A stretch of 9,994 nt of DNA from an uncultured Cytophagaceae bacterium (lineage in GTDB: Bacteria > Bacteroidota > Bacteroidia > Cytophagales > Spirosomataceae): contig CALLKB010000060.1 of NCBI GenBank assembly GCA_938008575.1, forward strand, positions 1 to 9,994, in the 5' to 3' direction. Shown here piece by piece: positions 1 to 5,895 of this stretch. The notes beneath the pieces were generated by a model that ran no database searches, was not told where the DNA came from, and saw only the letters and a program-made list of their open reading frames with translations. The number at the start of each line of letters is the position of its first letter. Within the stretch, counting starts at the first letter, position 1. The position numbers and the translations under genes were made by a program.

Positions 1-180
1 AGCATCTACGAATTGGGACATCGTATGCGTTTCTGCGTGATAGACCGCCGCGACATCATCGATGATTTTTCGGAAGATGTAGGGATCCATCAAAGAGAAA
101 ATCTGATTGGTAGCTGCAAGACCTAAAGCAGCGAAAACGCGCCAGCGGTATTGAGAGAGGTATTTTAGTAATAGTTTCAT
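1..180 (-). CDS. ABC transporter (exporter half), N-terminal fragment
   Basis: The reading frame starts at the ATG at 178-180 and runs off the left window edge, so only the first 60 residues are visible (MKLLLKYLSQYRWR... to ...HTMSQFVDA). A short basic/amphipathic start is followed by a hydrophobic stretch and then SLMDPYIFRKIIDDV. This is the usual opening of the transmembrane domain of type I ABC exporters (MsbA/MdlB-like), where the first membrane helix is followed by a P-Y/L-(I/L)-x-(K/R)-x-(I/L)-D motif. The ATP-binding domain would lie outside the window. Known members export lipids, drugs or peptides across the inner membrane; the substrate cannot be told here. It lies downstream of lhgO on the same strand, but a terminator-like hairpin separates them. 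A strong hairpin (191-210) sits only 10 nt before the start codon. Confidence 0.8.
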   Translation of the reverse strand, partial: MKLLLKYLSQYRWRVFAALGLAATNQIFSLMDPYIFRKIIDDVAAVYHAETHTMSQFVDA

Positions 181-190
181 GATGTAAAAT

Positions 191-210
191 CCCCAGGCTA
201 AAGCCTGGGG
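191..210. repeat. Palindrome CCCCAGGCT-AA-AGCCTGGGG
   Basis: A perfect 9-bp GC-rich inverted repeat with a 2-nt centre. It lies 10 nt before the start codon of the minus-strand ABC gene and resembles the hairpin at 273-292 in length, sequence (CCnCAGRCT...AGYCTGGGG) and spacing. It could be a REP-like palindromic unit or a structure affecting translation of the ABC gene. Confidence 0.7.
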
Positions 211-226
211 TTATAAGTTATTTAAG

Positions 227-244
227 CCTAGAATACAGTCTAGG
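227..244. repeat. Short inverted repeat CCTAG...CTAGG
   Basis: A 5-bp stem with an 8-nt loop, located between the two longer palindromes at 191-210 and 273-292. Together the three form a compact cluster of hairpins. On its own it is weak. Confidence 0.4.
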
Positions 245-265
245 AAAACCAAAGAATCATACTTC

Positions 266-292
266 ATAAAAACCGCAGACTTCAGTCTGGGG
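266..292 (-). terminator. Rho-independent terminator after lhgO
   Basis: Read on the minus strand, CCCCAGACT-GA-AGTCTGCGG (9-bp stem with one internal mismatch) is followed directly by TTTTTAT. It begins about 20 nt after the lhgO stop codon, so it fits an intrinsic terminator for lhgO. It is also a near-copy of the palindrome at 191-210. Confidence 0.65.
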
Positions 293-310
293 AAACCCAA
301 GTGGGCGCGT

Positions 311-1513
311 TTATTCAAACCGTCCCAAAGCCATTTCTGCCACCGTTTTGCCTATCGACAAGGACGAAGTAGCCGCAGGACTTGGTGCATTTAATATATT
401 GATCACTTTTTCGTCTTGCACGATGGAGAAATCATCGAGCAAACCGCCATTGCGATCACAAGCTTGAGCACGAACACCTGCACCTCCTTCAACTAAATCG
501 TCGATTTGAATTTCTGGAATTAGCCCTTGAAGTGCTTTGGTAAACGCTTCTTTGGAGAAGCTTCGGTACATTTCTCCGAGGCCCGTTTCCCAATATTTAG
601 CCGCTACTTTTTGGAAGCCAGGCCATGTTAGGGTATCCCAAAGTTCTTTGGCATTGATCCCTAATTTCTTGTATCCTTCTTTTTTAAAGGCCAAAACGGC
701 ATTCGGTCCAGCCTCTACCCCACCACGCATCATGCGGGTAAAATGAACGCCCAAGAATGGAAAATTCGGATCAGGTACCGGGTAAATCAAGTTCTTCACC
801 AAGTACTCTTTATCTTTTCTCAATTTGAAATATTCGCCACGAAACGGCACAATGCGAACATCCAAAGGTTCTTTTTGTGTCCATTGAGCCACTTGATCCG
901 AATACAAACCGGCGCAATTGATGATCAATTTTGCCTCGTAAACAGCCTTATCCGTTTCCACGATGGAATAGCTAAGCCCTTTGGTAATATCGGTTACTTT
1001 TTCTCCTAGGTGTAGTTCGCAACCTTTCGCTTGAATGCCTTGCGCTAATTTGGCAGCTACCGCACGGTAATCTACGATTCCTGTTTGAGGCACCCACATC
1101 CCCTCAACTCCGATGACATGCGGTTCATGCTCGCGCATTTCTTCTAGACTTAACTTTTTCAAGCCATCCAATCCATTTTGTTGGCCTCGTTGAAATAAAT
1201 TCTCCAATTGAACTCGTTGGTCTTGCGTGCTAGCCACAACAATTTTCCCGGTCAATTCGAAAGGAATTTCTTCTTTTTGGCAATAATCGATTAATTGATG
1301 ATAACCTTCTATACAATTTTTGGCCTTCAAAGAACCCGGTTTGTAATATAAACCCGAGTGGATAACGCCGGAATTATTTCCAGTTTGATGCATGGAAACC
1401 ATTGGCTCTTTTTCGAAAAGGGCGATTTTCAATGCGGGATTTGATTCCAATAAGCGGTGTGCTGTCGCGAGGCCCACGATGCCTCCGCCGACGATAATTA
1501 CATCTAATGCCAT
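311..1513 (-). CDS. lhgO: L-2-hydroxyglutarate oxidase (FAD-dependent)
   Basis: A 400-residue FAD-dependent oxidoreductase of the DAO superfamily. The N-terminal Rossmann dinucleotide motif is GGGIVGLATAHRLL (about residues 9-22), followed by FEKEP, where the acidic residue binds the FAD ribose. LhgO-type signatures follow in order: HQTGNNSGVIHSGLYYKPGS (about 42-61), VPFRGEYFKL and YPVPDPNFPFLGVH in the middle, GPNAVLAFKKEGY, and near the C-terminus GVRAQACDRNG and NAPSPAATSSLSIG. These match E. coli LhgO (YgaF, about 420 aa) closely, as recalled from family knowledge. LhgO oxidises L-2-hydroxyglutarate to 2-oxoglutarate, removing a by-product of central metabolism; in E. coli electrons go to the respiratory chain. 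The ATG at 1511-1513 places the Rossmann fold seven residues in, as expected. The gene is transcribed alone from a TATCTTTG box and ends at a hairpin terminator. Confidence 0.93.
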   Translation of the reverse strand: MALDVIIVGGGIVGLATAHRLLESNPALKIALFEKEPMVSMHQTGNNSGVIHSGLYYKPGSLKAKNCIEGYHQLIDYCQKEEIPFELTGKIVVASTQDQRVQLENLFQRGQQNGLDGLKKLSLEEMREHEPHVIGVEGMWVPQTGIVDYRAVAAKLAQGIQAKGCELHLGEKVTDITKGLSYSIVETDKAVYEAKLIINCAGLYSDQVAQWTQKEPLDVRIVPFRGEYFKLRKDKEYLVKNLIYPVPDPNFPFLGVHFTRMMRGGVEAGPNAVLAFKKEGYKKLGINAKELWDTLTWPGFQKVAAKYWETGLGEMYRSFSKEAFTKALQGLIPEIQIDDLVEGGAGVRAQACDRNGGLLDDFSIVQDEKVINILNAPSPAATSSLSIGKTVAEMALGRFE

Positions 1514-1541
1514 AAAGTGGATGAGTGAAATAACTAAGCCT

Positions 1542-1574
1542 CAAAGATACGAAATCGAGGCGGGGAATTATCAA
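1542..1574 (-). promoter_or_regulatory. Bacteroidota-type promoter of lhgO
   Basis: On the minus strand the -7 box TATCTTTG (1542-1549) matches the Bacteroidota consensus TAnnTTTG exactly. A TTG at 1572-1574 lies 22 nt upstream as a possible -33 element. The -7 box ends 28 nt before the lhgO ATG, giving a short leader. Confidence 0.6.
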
Positions 1575-1626
1575 TTAATTATCAGGTACTTGATGAATTT
1601 TCGAAATAGCTTGGGTGATTTTTTTG

Positions 1627-1634
1627 TAGCTTTG
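1627..1634 (+). promoter_or_regulatory. Possible -7 box for anmK (TAGCTTTG)
   Basis: TAGCTTTG matches TAnnTTTG and lies about 100 nt before the anmK start, divergent from the lhgO promoter. The only nearby TTG (1611-1613) is 13 nt upstream, which is short for a -33 element, so the assignment is tentative. The box overlaps the left arm of the long hairpin at 1629-1702. Confidence 0.4.
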
Positions 1635-1702
1635 TGCTCCCTCTTTTCTAGCTTCGCCAAACCTTCAAGGATTGGCGAAGTTGAGGGGATAAGCACAAAA
1701 GC
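1629..1702. repeat. Long imperfect hairpin upstream of anmK
   Basis: Three pairs of complementary segments nest around an 11-nt loop. They are GCTTTGTGCT (1629-1638) with AGCACAAAAGC (1692-1702, one extra A), CTCCCTC (1637-1643) with GAGGGGA (1683-1689), and CTTCGCCAA (1652-1660) with TTGGCGAAG (1672-1680). It lies in the lhgO-anmK spacer, 31 nt before the anmK ATG, and would fold in the anmK leader RNA or act as a DNA dyad. It is not followed by a T-run, so it does not look like a terminator. Confidence 0.6.
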
Positions 1703-1733
1703 CTTGAATCCACAGATTGAACAATTGTATCGC

Positions 1734-2882
1734 ATGGCGCAAAAGCCATCCCGAATTATTTTGGGATTGATGTCGGGGACCTCCCTCGACGGCTTAGACA
1801 TGGCTTTATGTCGTTTCAGCGGACAAGGCTTACAGACTCAATGCGAGGTATTGCATTTTGACTCGGTTCCGTTCGAAGAAGATTTCAAAGTGTCCATTCG
1901 AGCAGTATTTGCGAAGGAAAACATTCATTTCCCTAGTTTATGCACCTTGAACGCGCAAATCGCGCGGACACATGCAGACATTATTTTGCAAACATTGCAA
2001 CGCTGGGGAATTCAGCCCTCGGATGTGGATGCTTTGGCCTCACATGGCCAAACCGTGATGCACCGACCGGACCGCTCGGGCCATTTCCCGCATTCAACTT
2101 TGCAAATTGGGGATGGGGATCATTTGGCGCATTTGACAGGAATTATAACACTTTCCGATTTTCGCCAAAAACATATTGCGGCGGGAGGCGAAGGAGCTCC
2201 TTTGGCAATGTTTGGGGATTATTTTTTATTTACCAAAGCCGGAGAAGATCGGATTTTATTGAACATGGGTGGCATTGGAAACTTCACCTATTTGCCAGCC
2301 AATCAAGACTCCAAAGGCATATTAGTAACAGATACAGGTCCAGGAAACACCCTAATTGATGCATGGGTGCGGGCACATTATCCGGGAAAAAGTTTTGATG
2401 AAGATGCGCAGATAGCACGATCGGGAAAAGTAAATACGGAATTCTTAAGAGCATTGATGGATTTATCTTTTTTCAAAGAAGCCTTTCCAAAGAGTACGGG
2501 GCCAGAATATTTTAATTTAGCACAAGTGAAATCATTGGCGCCGGCAGGTATTTCTTCGGAAGACGTTATGGCGACATTAACTCGGTTTACGGCAGAAAGC
2601 ATTGCATTGGCCATTCAAACCTATACGAAAATTACGACTGGCAGCATATTTGCAAGTGGTGGTGGGGCAAGAAATCCCTTAATCATGGAACATTTGCGCG
2701 CATTATTACCCGGTTTTATTGTACAAGATTCCGCGGCTTTGGGAATTGAATCCGCGGCCAAAGAGGCGGTTTTATTTGCTTTGTTGGCCAATGAAACCTT
2801 GCTAGATCCGGGTGTTGCTCGCGACCGACGTTTGGGGGATTCGCCTTGGATGACGATGGGGAAGATTAGTTTACCCAATTGA
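1734..2882 (+). CDS. anmK: Anhydro-N-acetylmuramic acid kinase
   Basis: This cytoplasmic kinase (382 aa from the ATG at 1734) phosphorylates and opens 1,6-anhydro-MurNAc with ATP, giving MurNAc-6-phosphate in cell-wall recycling. The sequence shows the full ASKHA-fold AnmK series: GLMSGTSLDGLDMA near residue 11 (nucleotide-binding loop), ASHGQTVMHRP (catalytic/sugar region), DFRQKHIAAGGEGAPLA, LNMGGIGNFTYL, DTGPGNTLIDAW, and FASGGGARNPLIMEHL near the C-terminus. The length is typical for the family. The frame stays open far upstream to 1392, but that stretch overlaps lhgO and crosses the divergent promoter region. Family members begin just before GLMSGTS, so the ATG at 1734 (or an in-frame TTG at 1725) is the likely start. 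The gene stands alone on the plus strand, divergent from lhgO. A heptanucleotide repeat array follows its stop codon directly. Confidence 0.95.
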   Translation: MAQKPSRIILGLMSGTSLDGLDMALCRFSGQGLQTQCEVLHFDSVPFEEDFKVSIRAVFAKENIHFPSLCTLNAQIARTHADIILQTLQRWGIQPSDVDALASHGQTVMHRPDRSGHFPHSTLQIGDGDHLAHLTGIITLSDFRQKHIAAGGEGAPLAMFGDYFLFTKAGEDRILLNMGGIGNFTYLPANQDSKGILVTDTGPGNTLIDAWVRAHYPGKSFDEDAQIARSGKVNTEFLRALMDLSFFKEAFPKSTGPEYFNLAQVKSLAPAGISSEDVMATLTRFTAESIALAIQTYTKITTGSIFASGGGARNPLIMEHLRALLPGFIVQDSAALGIESAAKEAVLFALLANETLLDPGVARDRRLGDSPWMTMGKISLPN

Positions 2883-3062
2883 GTTAAGAGTTAAGAGTTA
2901 AGAGTTAAGAGTGAAGAGTGAAGTGGTAAAATTATCCTCCGGACTTAGGACTAGCGACTAGTGACTGACGACTGTTTAATAAATTATCCTCAGGACTATA
3001 GACTTCGGACTAAAGACTAGCGACTGTTTTCTGACCACTGACAACTGACTACTGACAACTGA
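2881..3062. repeat. Heptanucleotide repeat array (GAGTTAA and GACTNNN units)
   Basis: The whole anmK-to-pseudouridine-synthase spacer is low-complexity DNA with 7-bp periodicity. It begins at the anmK stop codon with four GAGTTAA units (2881-2908) and two GAGTGAA units (2909-2922). Degenerate GACTNNN units follow in phase, for example GACTTAG, GACTAGC, GACTAGT, GACTGAC and GACTGTT. A 17-bp block, AAATTATCCTC(C/A)GGACT, recurs at 2929-2945 and 2981-2997 (52-bp period), restarting a second set of heptads. The array ends with ACTGACAACTGA twice (3037-3048 and 3051-3062), 3 nt before the next start codon. It is not a CRISPR: there are no constant-length unique spacers. Confidence 0.9.
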
Positions 3063-3065
3063 TAT

Positions 3066-3782
3066 ATGAAATACAAATTACAAGATTACATCCTTTTTGA
3101 AAACGAGGACTTCATCGTCATCAACAAACCCTCAGGCATTGCGACCTTGGATGAGCGGAAGGATGATTATGCACCGAGTATCCTGCGCATGGCGAAAGTC
3201 TATTCAGAAGATGCTCAGGTGGGACACCGCTTGGATAAGGAAACAACAGGCGCTTTGGTCATTGCGAAAAACCCGGAAGCTTACCGACATATTTCCATGC
3301 AATTTGAGCATCGTGAAACGGCGAAACGTTATCATGCCGTGGTGGAAGGCATGCACGACTGGGATGGCATGTTGGTAAATTTACCCATCCTCCCACTCAA
3401 AGACGGGAAAGTAATTATCGCAAGATCTAACGGCAAGCACGCGGAAACTTGGTTTCGTTCCTTGAAGGTTTACAAAGGTTATACTTTGGTTGAATGCATG
3501 CCCATCACGGGACGTATGCACCAAATCCGAATTCACCTAACTTGTTTACATGCGCCCATCGTGGCGGATGAAATGTATGGAGGGAAAGATGTTTATCTAT
3601 CGGATTTAAAACGAAATTTTCATTTGAAAAAAGATACGGAAGAACGCCCATTGATGCGTCGCGTGGCCTTGCATGCACATAGTTTGAGCTTCAATTTAAT
3701 GGATGGGAGCCCGATCACGGTGGAGGCGCCCTATCCAAAAGATTTCAATGTCTTGGTAAGACAATTGGAGAAGTATTCGTAA
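3066..3782 (+). CDS. RluA-family RNA pseudouridine synthase
   Basis: A 238-residue cytoplasmic enzyme that isomerises uridine to pseudouridine in rRNA or tRNA. The N-terminal strand FENEDFIVINKPSGI (about 11-25) is family-typical. The catalytic motif GHRLDKETTGALVIAKN (about 53-69) contains the conserved aspartate of the HRLD box (D57). Near residues 148-157 GRMHQIRIHL, followed by ADEMYGG, matches the RluA C-terminal motif G-R-x-H-Q-I-R-x-H. No S4 RNA-binding domain precedes the catalytic domain, so it is a short single-domain member. The target position cannot be assigned. The ATG at 3066 follows the heptad array directly, with no clear Shine-Dalgarno sequence. The stop codon lies 12 nt before tRNA-Arg, so the two may be co-transcribed. 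Confidence 0.92.
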   Translation: MKYKLQDYILFENEDFIVINKPSGIATLDERKDDYAPSILRMAKVYSEDAQVGHRLDKETTGALVIAKNPEAYRHISMQFEHRETAKRYHAVVEGMHDWDGMLVNLPILPLKDGKVIIARSNGKHAETWFRSLKVYKGYTLVECMPITGRMHQIRIHLTCLHAPIVADEMYGGKDVYLSDLKRNFHLKKDTEERPLMRRVALHAHSLSFNLMDGSPITVEAPYPKDFNVLVRQLEKYS

Positions 3783-3794
3783 ATTTGCAACCCT

Positions 3795-3866
3795 GGCTCC
3801 GTAGTTCAATGGATAGAATGTAGGTTTCCGGTACCTAAGATGAAGGTTCGATTCCTTCCGGGGCTA
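3795..3866 (+). tRNA. tRNA-Arg (anticodon CCG)
   Basis: A 72-nt cloverleaf folds fully. The acceptor GGCTCCG pairs with CGGGGCT (with G-U pairs at 1 and 4) and is followed by discriminator A. The D-stem is GTTC/GAAT, and the anticodon stem TAGGT/ACCTA is perfect around loop TTCCGGT. The T-stem GAAGG/CCTTC is perfect around loop TTCGATT. The anticodon CCG reads the arginine codon CGG. CCA is not encoded (the sequence continues CAAAA). The gene is intact, and the AT-rich integrase-bearing segment begins right after it, so its 3' half is the probable integration target. Confidence 0.93.
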
Positions 3867-3870
3867 CAAA
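3840..3870. other. Probable attachment site (tRNA-Arg 3' end)
   Basis: The T-arm and acceptor 3' half of tRNA-Arg (from about 3840) mark the boundary between the chromosomal genes and the AT-rich, single-orientation block that begins with a tyrosine recombinase. Elements of this kind commonly recombine at tRNA 3' ends and restore the tRNA. The exact core cannot be fixed because the other element end is outside the window. Confidence 0.5.
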
Positions 3871-3871
3871 A

Positions 3872-3884
3872 TGACCTCTGGTCA
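3872..3884. repeat. Small inverted repeat TGACC-tct-GGTCA
   Basis: A 5-bp stem with a 3-nt loop immediately downstream of tRNA-Arg. It could help define the tRNA 3' end or be part of an integrase binding region; alone it is weak. Confidence 0.4.
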
Positions 3885-3885
3885 A

Positions 3886-3926
3886 CAAAAAAGGACATTT
3901 CATAACGAGATGTCCTTTTGTATTTT
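3886..3926. terminator. Bidirectional terminator between tRNA-Arg and integrase
   Basis: A perfect 10-bp stem AAAAGGACAT (3889-3898) / ATGTCCTTTT (3910-3919) with an 11-nt loop. On the minus strand it is followed by a run of T, fitting the end of the integrase transcript; on the plus strand it ends in TTTTGTATTTT, fitting the end of the tRNA transcript. The arm AAAAAGGACATT recurs upstream of the integrase operon at 5884-5895. Confidence 0.75.
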
Positions 3927-3941
3927 AGGTAAAAAGGGAAC

Positions 3942-3964
3942 TTGTGTAGCAGATTTGTGTAGCA
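3942..3964. repeat. Two direct repeats TTGTGTAGCA
   Basis: TTGTGTAGCA occurs at 3942-3951 and 3955-3964, a 13-bp period, between the putative attachment site and the integrase stop codon. Paired short direct repeats in this position are typical places for integrase arm-type or accessory-protein binding sites. That role is inferred. Confidence 0.6.
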
Positions 3965-3972
3965 AGTGTGAA

Positions 3973-5499
3973 TTATAATTCAAAGCTGTCCTCGAAAACC
4001 TTGATTGCCTTATCAGCGAATTTCTGCGGGAATTGCTTCAAATACCCTTGTGTTTGTTGAACCGTTGCATGACCAAGGGCAAAAGAAATCTCCTCAATTG
4101 ATGCACCACTCTCTAACATGTGGTAAGCAAATGAATGACGACTAACATGACTTGAAAGTTCCTTGATACCCAAATCTCTTCCGATTCTTCGCAATTTTGA
4201 GTTATATCGGGAACGACCTCTTGTAAGTAGTTTTATTTGGTCACGGTTCAACCTTTTCTTGTCAAAAATCTTCAAATCCTTAAAATCCTCATATGGGAGA
4301 TAGTCAAAGACATGTCCCGGTTCTTTCTCCCCCATGATTTCACACATTGAGTAGGCAACCATTGACTCCATTCTACGGATTAAACCATCGATAATCACAA
4401 CCTCCTCGCTATAATCATCAAACTTGTTTCTTTTAAGATGGTTGTTAAGGTTGACAACGTCCAATACCGTCAAGGAACCGAAATCCTTCTCGGTATGGAT
4501 ATTAAGTAATGTTTCCAATTCTCTAACGCTTAGATTTAACTGACCAATTGGATTTAATTCCAAGGCTCGTTGAAATTCCATTGAATAAAAGTAAGACAGT
4601 AGTTTCGCAGATTTGAAGGAGAAAGGAACAGATAACAAATCATCGTTCTTTTGAATAATCAACTCAAGTCTTCCATCTACGAAGTGTTTAAAGTTCATTA
4701 GCAGAATATCAGATACACGAAGACCTGAGGTAAAAAATTGAAATAGGAACTGATACTTCCCTTCCATTGTCTTGATTCTCTTTTTACCATCCATCTCCTG
4801 ATAGTTGATAATCTTATCTATTTCATCCTTCTTCAACATGCGAGACTTTATCTTCTCCAGGTTCTTTTTTGGTACTTGGATAATGTAATGGTCCGTCTTT
4901 ATCGTCTCAAGGTGCGGATGATGTTGATTAAACTTCCTGACAAGAGTTTGGATTACCACAATGTAGTTGAACCTCGTGTTGTTTTTCTTTGTAGCGGTTG
5001 GGTCCTTAATTCGATTGGTTTGCTTTGCAATGAATATTGCATACTCATAGATAAAGTCAAACCGACGCAAAATTTCAATTGGAAGTCTATCTAAGTTGTA
5101 GCGGTCCTTGATGAAGAGAACCATAGAATTGACGATGGTGGTGTACTTATTTTGGGTTGCAATAGAATCGTAATCCTTGACCAATATCTCCCTGCAGAAC
5201 TCAATAAAACATATCTCTTTCTCAGCAACAAACGTAGGTGTTTGGTAGTCAAATTTCTTCTGCGTTTTGGTCTTTTGACTGAATTGGTTTTTTAACATTT
5301 GAATCCTACTGTTGATTAGAATGTAATCCACATCTTCGTTCACCTTTACTTTTTCATTGTTTCCATCCCAAAGTTTAACCGGTATTTTATAACCAATTGA
5401 CTTTCTTGATATAGGAGTTCTATCATCGAATATACTTTCAATGATAGTTCCTGTGTTCTTGTCTTTTTGAGACTTTCTTAATGAAAAAAACTGGTACAT
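3973..5499 (-). CDS. Tyrosine recombinase (site-specific integrase)
   Basis: A 508-residue tyrosine recombinase. Residues 1-75 form a Bacteroidota-type arm-binding region (SIGYKIPVKLWDGNNEKVK). About 90-200 is a SAM-like core-binding domain, and about 215-508 the catalytic domain. The catalytic set is complete: R261 in TSGLRVSDI, H451 and R454 in HVSRHSF, H477 in LGHATVQQTQ and the nucleophile Y486 in GYLK. R261 and H451 are about 190 residues apart, roughly twice the spacing I would expect, so an insertion of about 90 residues (around 300-425) is likely. The ATG at 5497-5499 lies 5 nt after the stop of the ParB-like gene, so the two should be co-translated. The gene faces tRNA-Arg, the usual arrangement when the integrase lies at the element end it recombines. 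The hairpin at 3889-3919 terminates it. Confidence 0.93.
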   Translation of the reverse strand: MYQFFSLRKSQKDKNTGTIIESIFDDRTPISRKSIGYKIPVKLWDGNNEKVKVNEDVDYILINSRIQMLKNQFSQKTKTQKKFDYQTPTFVAEKEICFIEFCREILVKDYDSIATQNKYTTIVNSMVLFIKDRYNLDRLPIEILRRFDFIYEYAIFIAKQTNRIKDPTATKKNNTRFNYIVVIQTLVRKFNQHHPHLETIKTDHYIIQVPKKNLEKIKSRMLKKDEIDKIINYQEMDGKKRIKTMEGKYQFLFQFFTSGLRVSDILLMNFKHFVDGRLELIIQKNDDLLSVPFSFKSAKLLSYFYSMEFQRALELNPIGQLNLSVRELETLLNIHTEKDFGSLTVLDVVNLNNHLKRNKFDDYSEEVVIIDGLIRRMESMVAYSMCEIMGEKEPGHVFDYLPYEDFKDLKIFDKKRLNRDQIKLLTRGRSRYNSKLRRIGRDLGIKELSSHVSRHSFAYHMLESGASIEEISFALGHATVQQTQGYLKQFPQKFADKAIKVFEDSFEL

Positions 5500-5504
5500 G
5501 ACTC

Positions 5505-5849
5505 TTACTTAATTATTTTAAATCCTTCACCTATGAACTCCTCGATGAACACTTTACTTCCTTTAACTTGAACGAAGCTGTACTTCAACCTTATGTAGGC
5601 AAAGTATCGTTTTACCCCATCTACAATCAGGTTATTTTGATTAACTTCAATTGGTTCTAATACTTCTCCATTTTCAATTTTTTGACAGAAAAAAAGAATG
5701 TCATTTAGCTTGCAGTGGTATCCTTTTTTAACGTGTAACTCTTTAATAGAAATTCTTGTAGTACCTTGATTGTAACCATGGTTTGAGTTGAGACCACCTG
5801 ATTGGATGACCTCCTTCAAATCCACTAAAACTTCATTATTTGTTTTCAC
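5505..5849 (-). CDS. Stand-alone ParB-like (ParB/Srx-fold) protein
   Basis: A 114-residue protein if started at the GTG at 5847-5849. This start has an AAAGGA Shine-Dalgarno sequence (5856-5861) 6 nt upstream and begins VKTNNEVLVDLKEV. An in-frame TTG at 5871-5873 would add eight residues but has no comparable signal. Residues 65-95 (EPIEVNQNNLIVDGVKRYFAYI...) resemble the core of ParB N-terminal/sulfiredoxin-like domains, where a P-I-x-V strand precedes (V/I)-x-G-x-x-R-x-x-A. Here the usual G-(H/E)-R-R box is DGVKRY. No DNA-binding domain follows, unlike true partition ParB. It is co-transcribed with the integrase, so a role in excision, integration control or element maintenance is plausible, but that is inference. 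The domain call rests on one motif. Confidence 0.6.
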   Translation of the reverse strand: MKTNNEVLVDLKEVIQSGGLNSNHGYNQGTTRISIKELHVKKGYHCKLNDILFFCQKIENGEVLEPIEVNQNNLIVDGVKRYFAYIRLKYSFVQVKGSKVFIEEFIGEGFKIIK

Positions 5850-5852
5850 TTT

Positions 5853-5894
5853 ATGTCCTTTAATTGGAGGCAATATTTAATACAAAAAGGACAT
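5853..5894. repeat. Inverted repeat ATGTCCTTT / AAAGGACAT before the int operon
   Basis: A perfect 9-bp inverted repeat (5853-5861 and 5886-5894) with a 24-nt loop covers the ribosome-binding region of the ParB-like gene. Both arms are the same word that forms the hairpin after the integrase (3889-3919). A 12-bp version, AAAAAGGACATT, is present at both places (3888-3899 and 5884-5895). Confidence 0.6.
5856..5861 (-). promoter_or_regulatory. Shine-Dalgarno AAAGGA deciding a GTG start
   Basis: AAAGGA on the minus strand lies 6 nt before GTG (5847-5849), the best-supported start of the ParB-like gene. Most other leaders here lack such a signal. It lies inside one arm of the inverted repeat 5853-5861 / 5886-5894, so folding of the leader could hide it. 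Confidence 0.5.
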
Positions 5895-5895
5895 T

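Noticed and set aside
1392..1733. In-frame upstream extension of anmK (114 more residues)
   Set aside because: It overlaps lhgO on the other strand and crosses both divergent promoter boxes and the hairpin; AnmK proteins start just before GLMSGTS.
2881..3062. CRISPR array
   Set aside because: Units are 7 bp with no constant unique spacers, and there are no cas genes.
5850..5873. TTG start giving a 122-aa ParB-like protein
   Set aside because: The GTG at 5849 has a well-spaced AAAGGA, whereas the TTG has no comparable signal.
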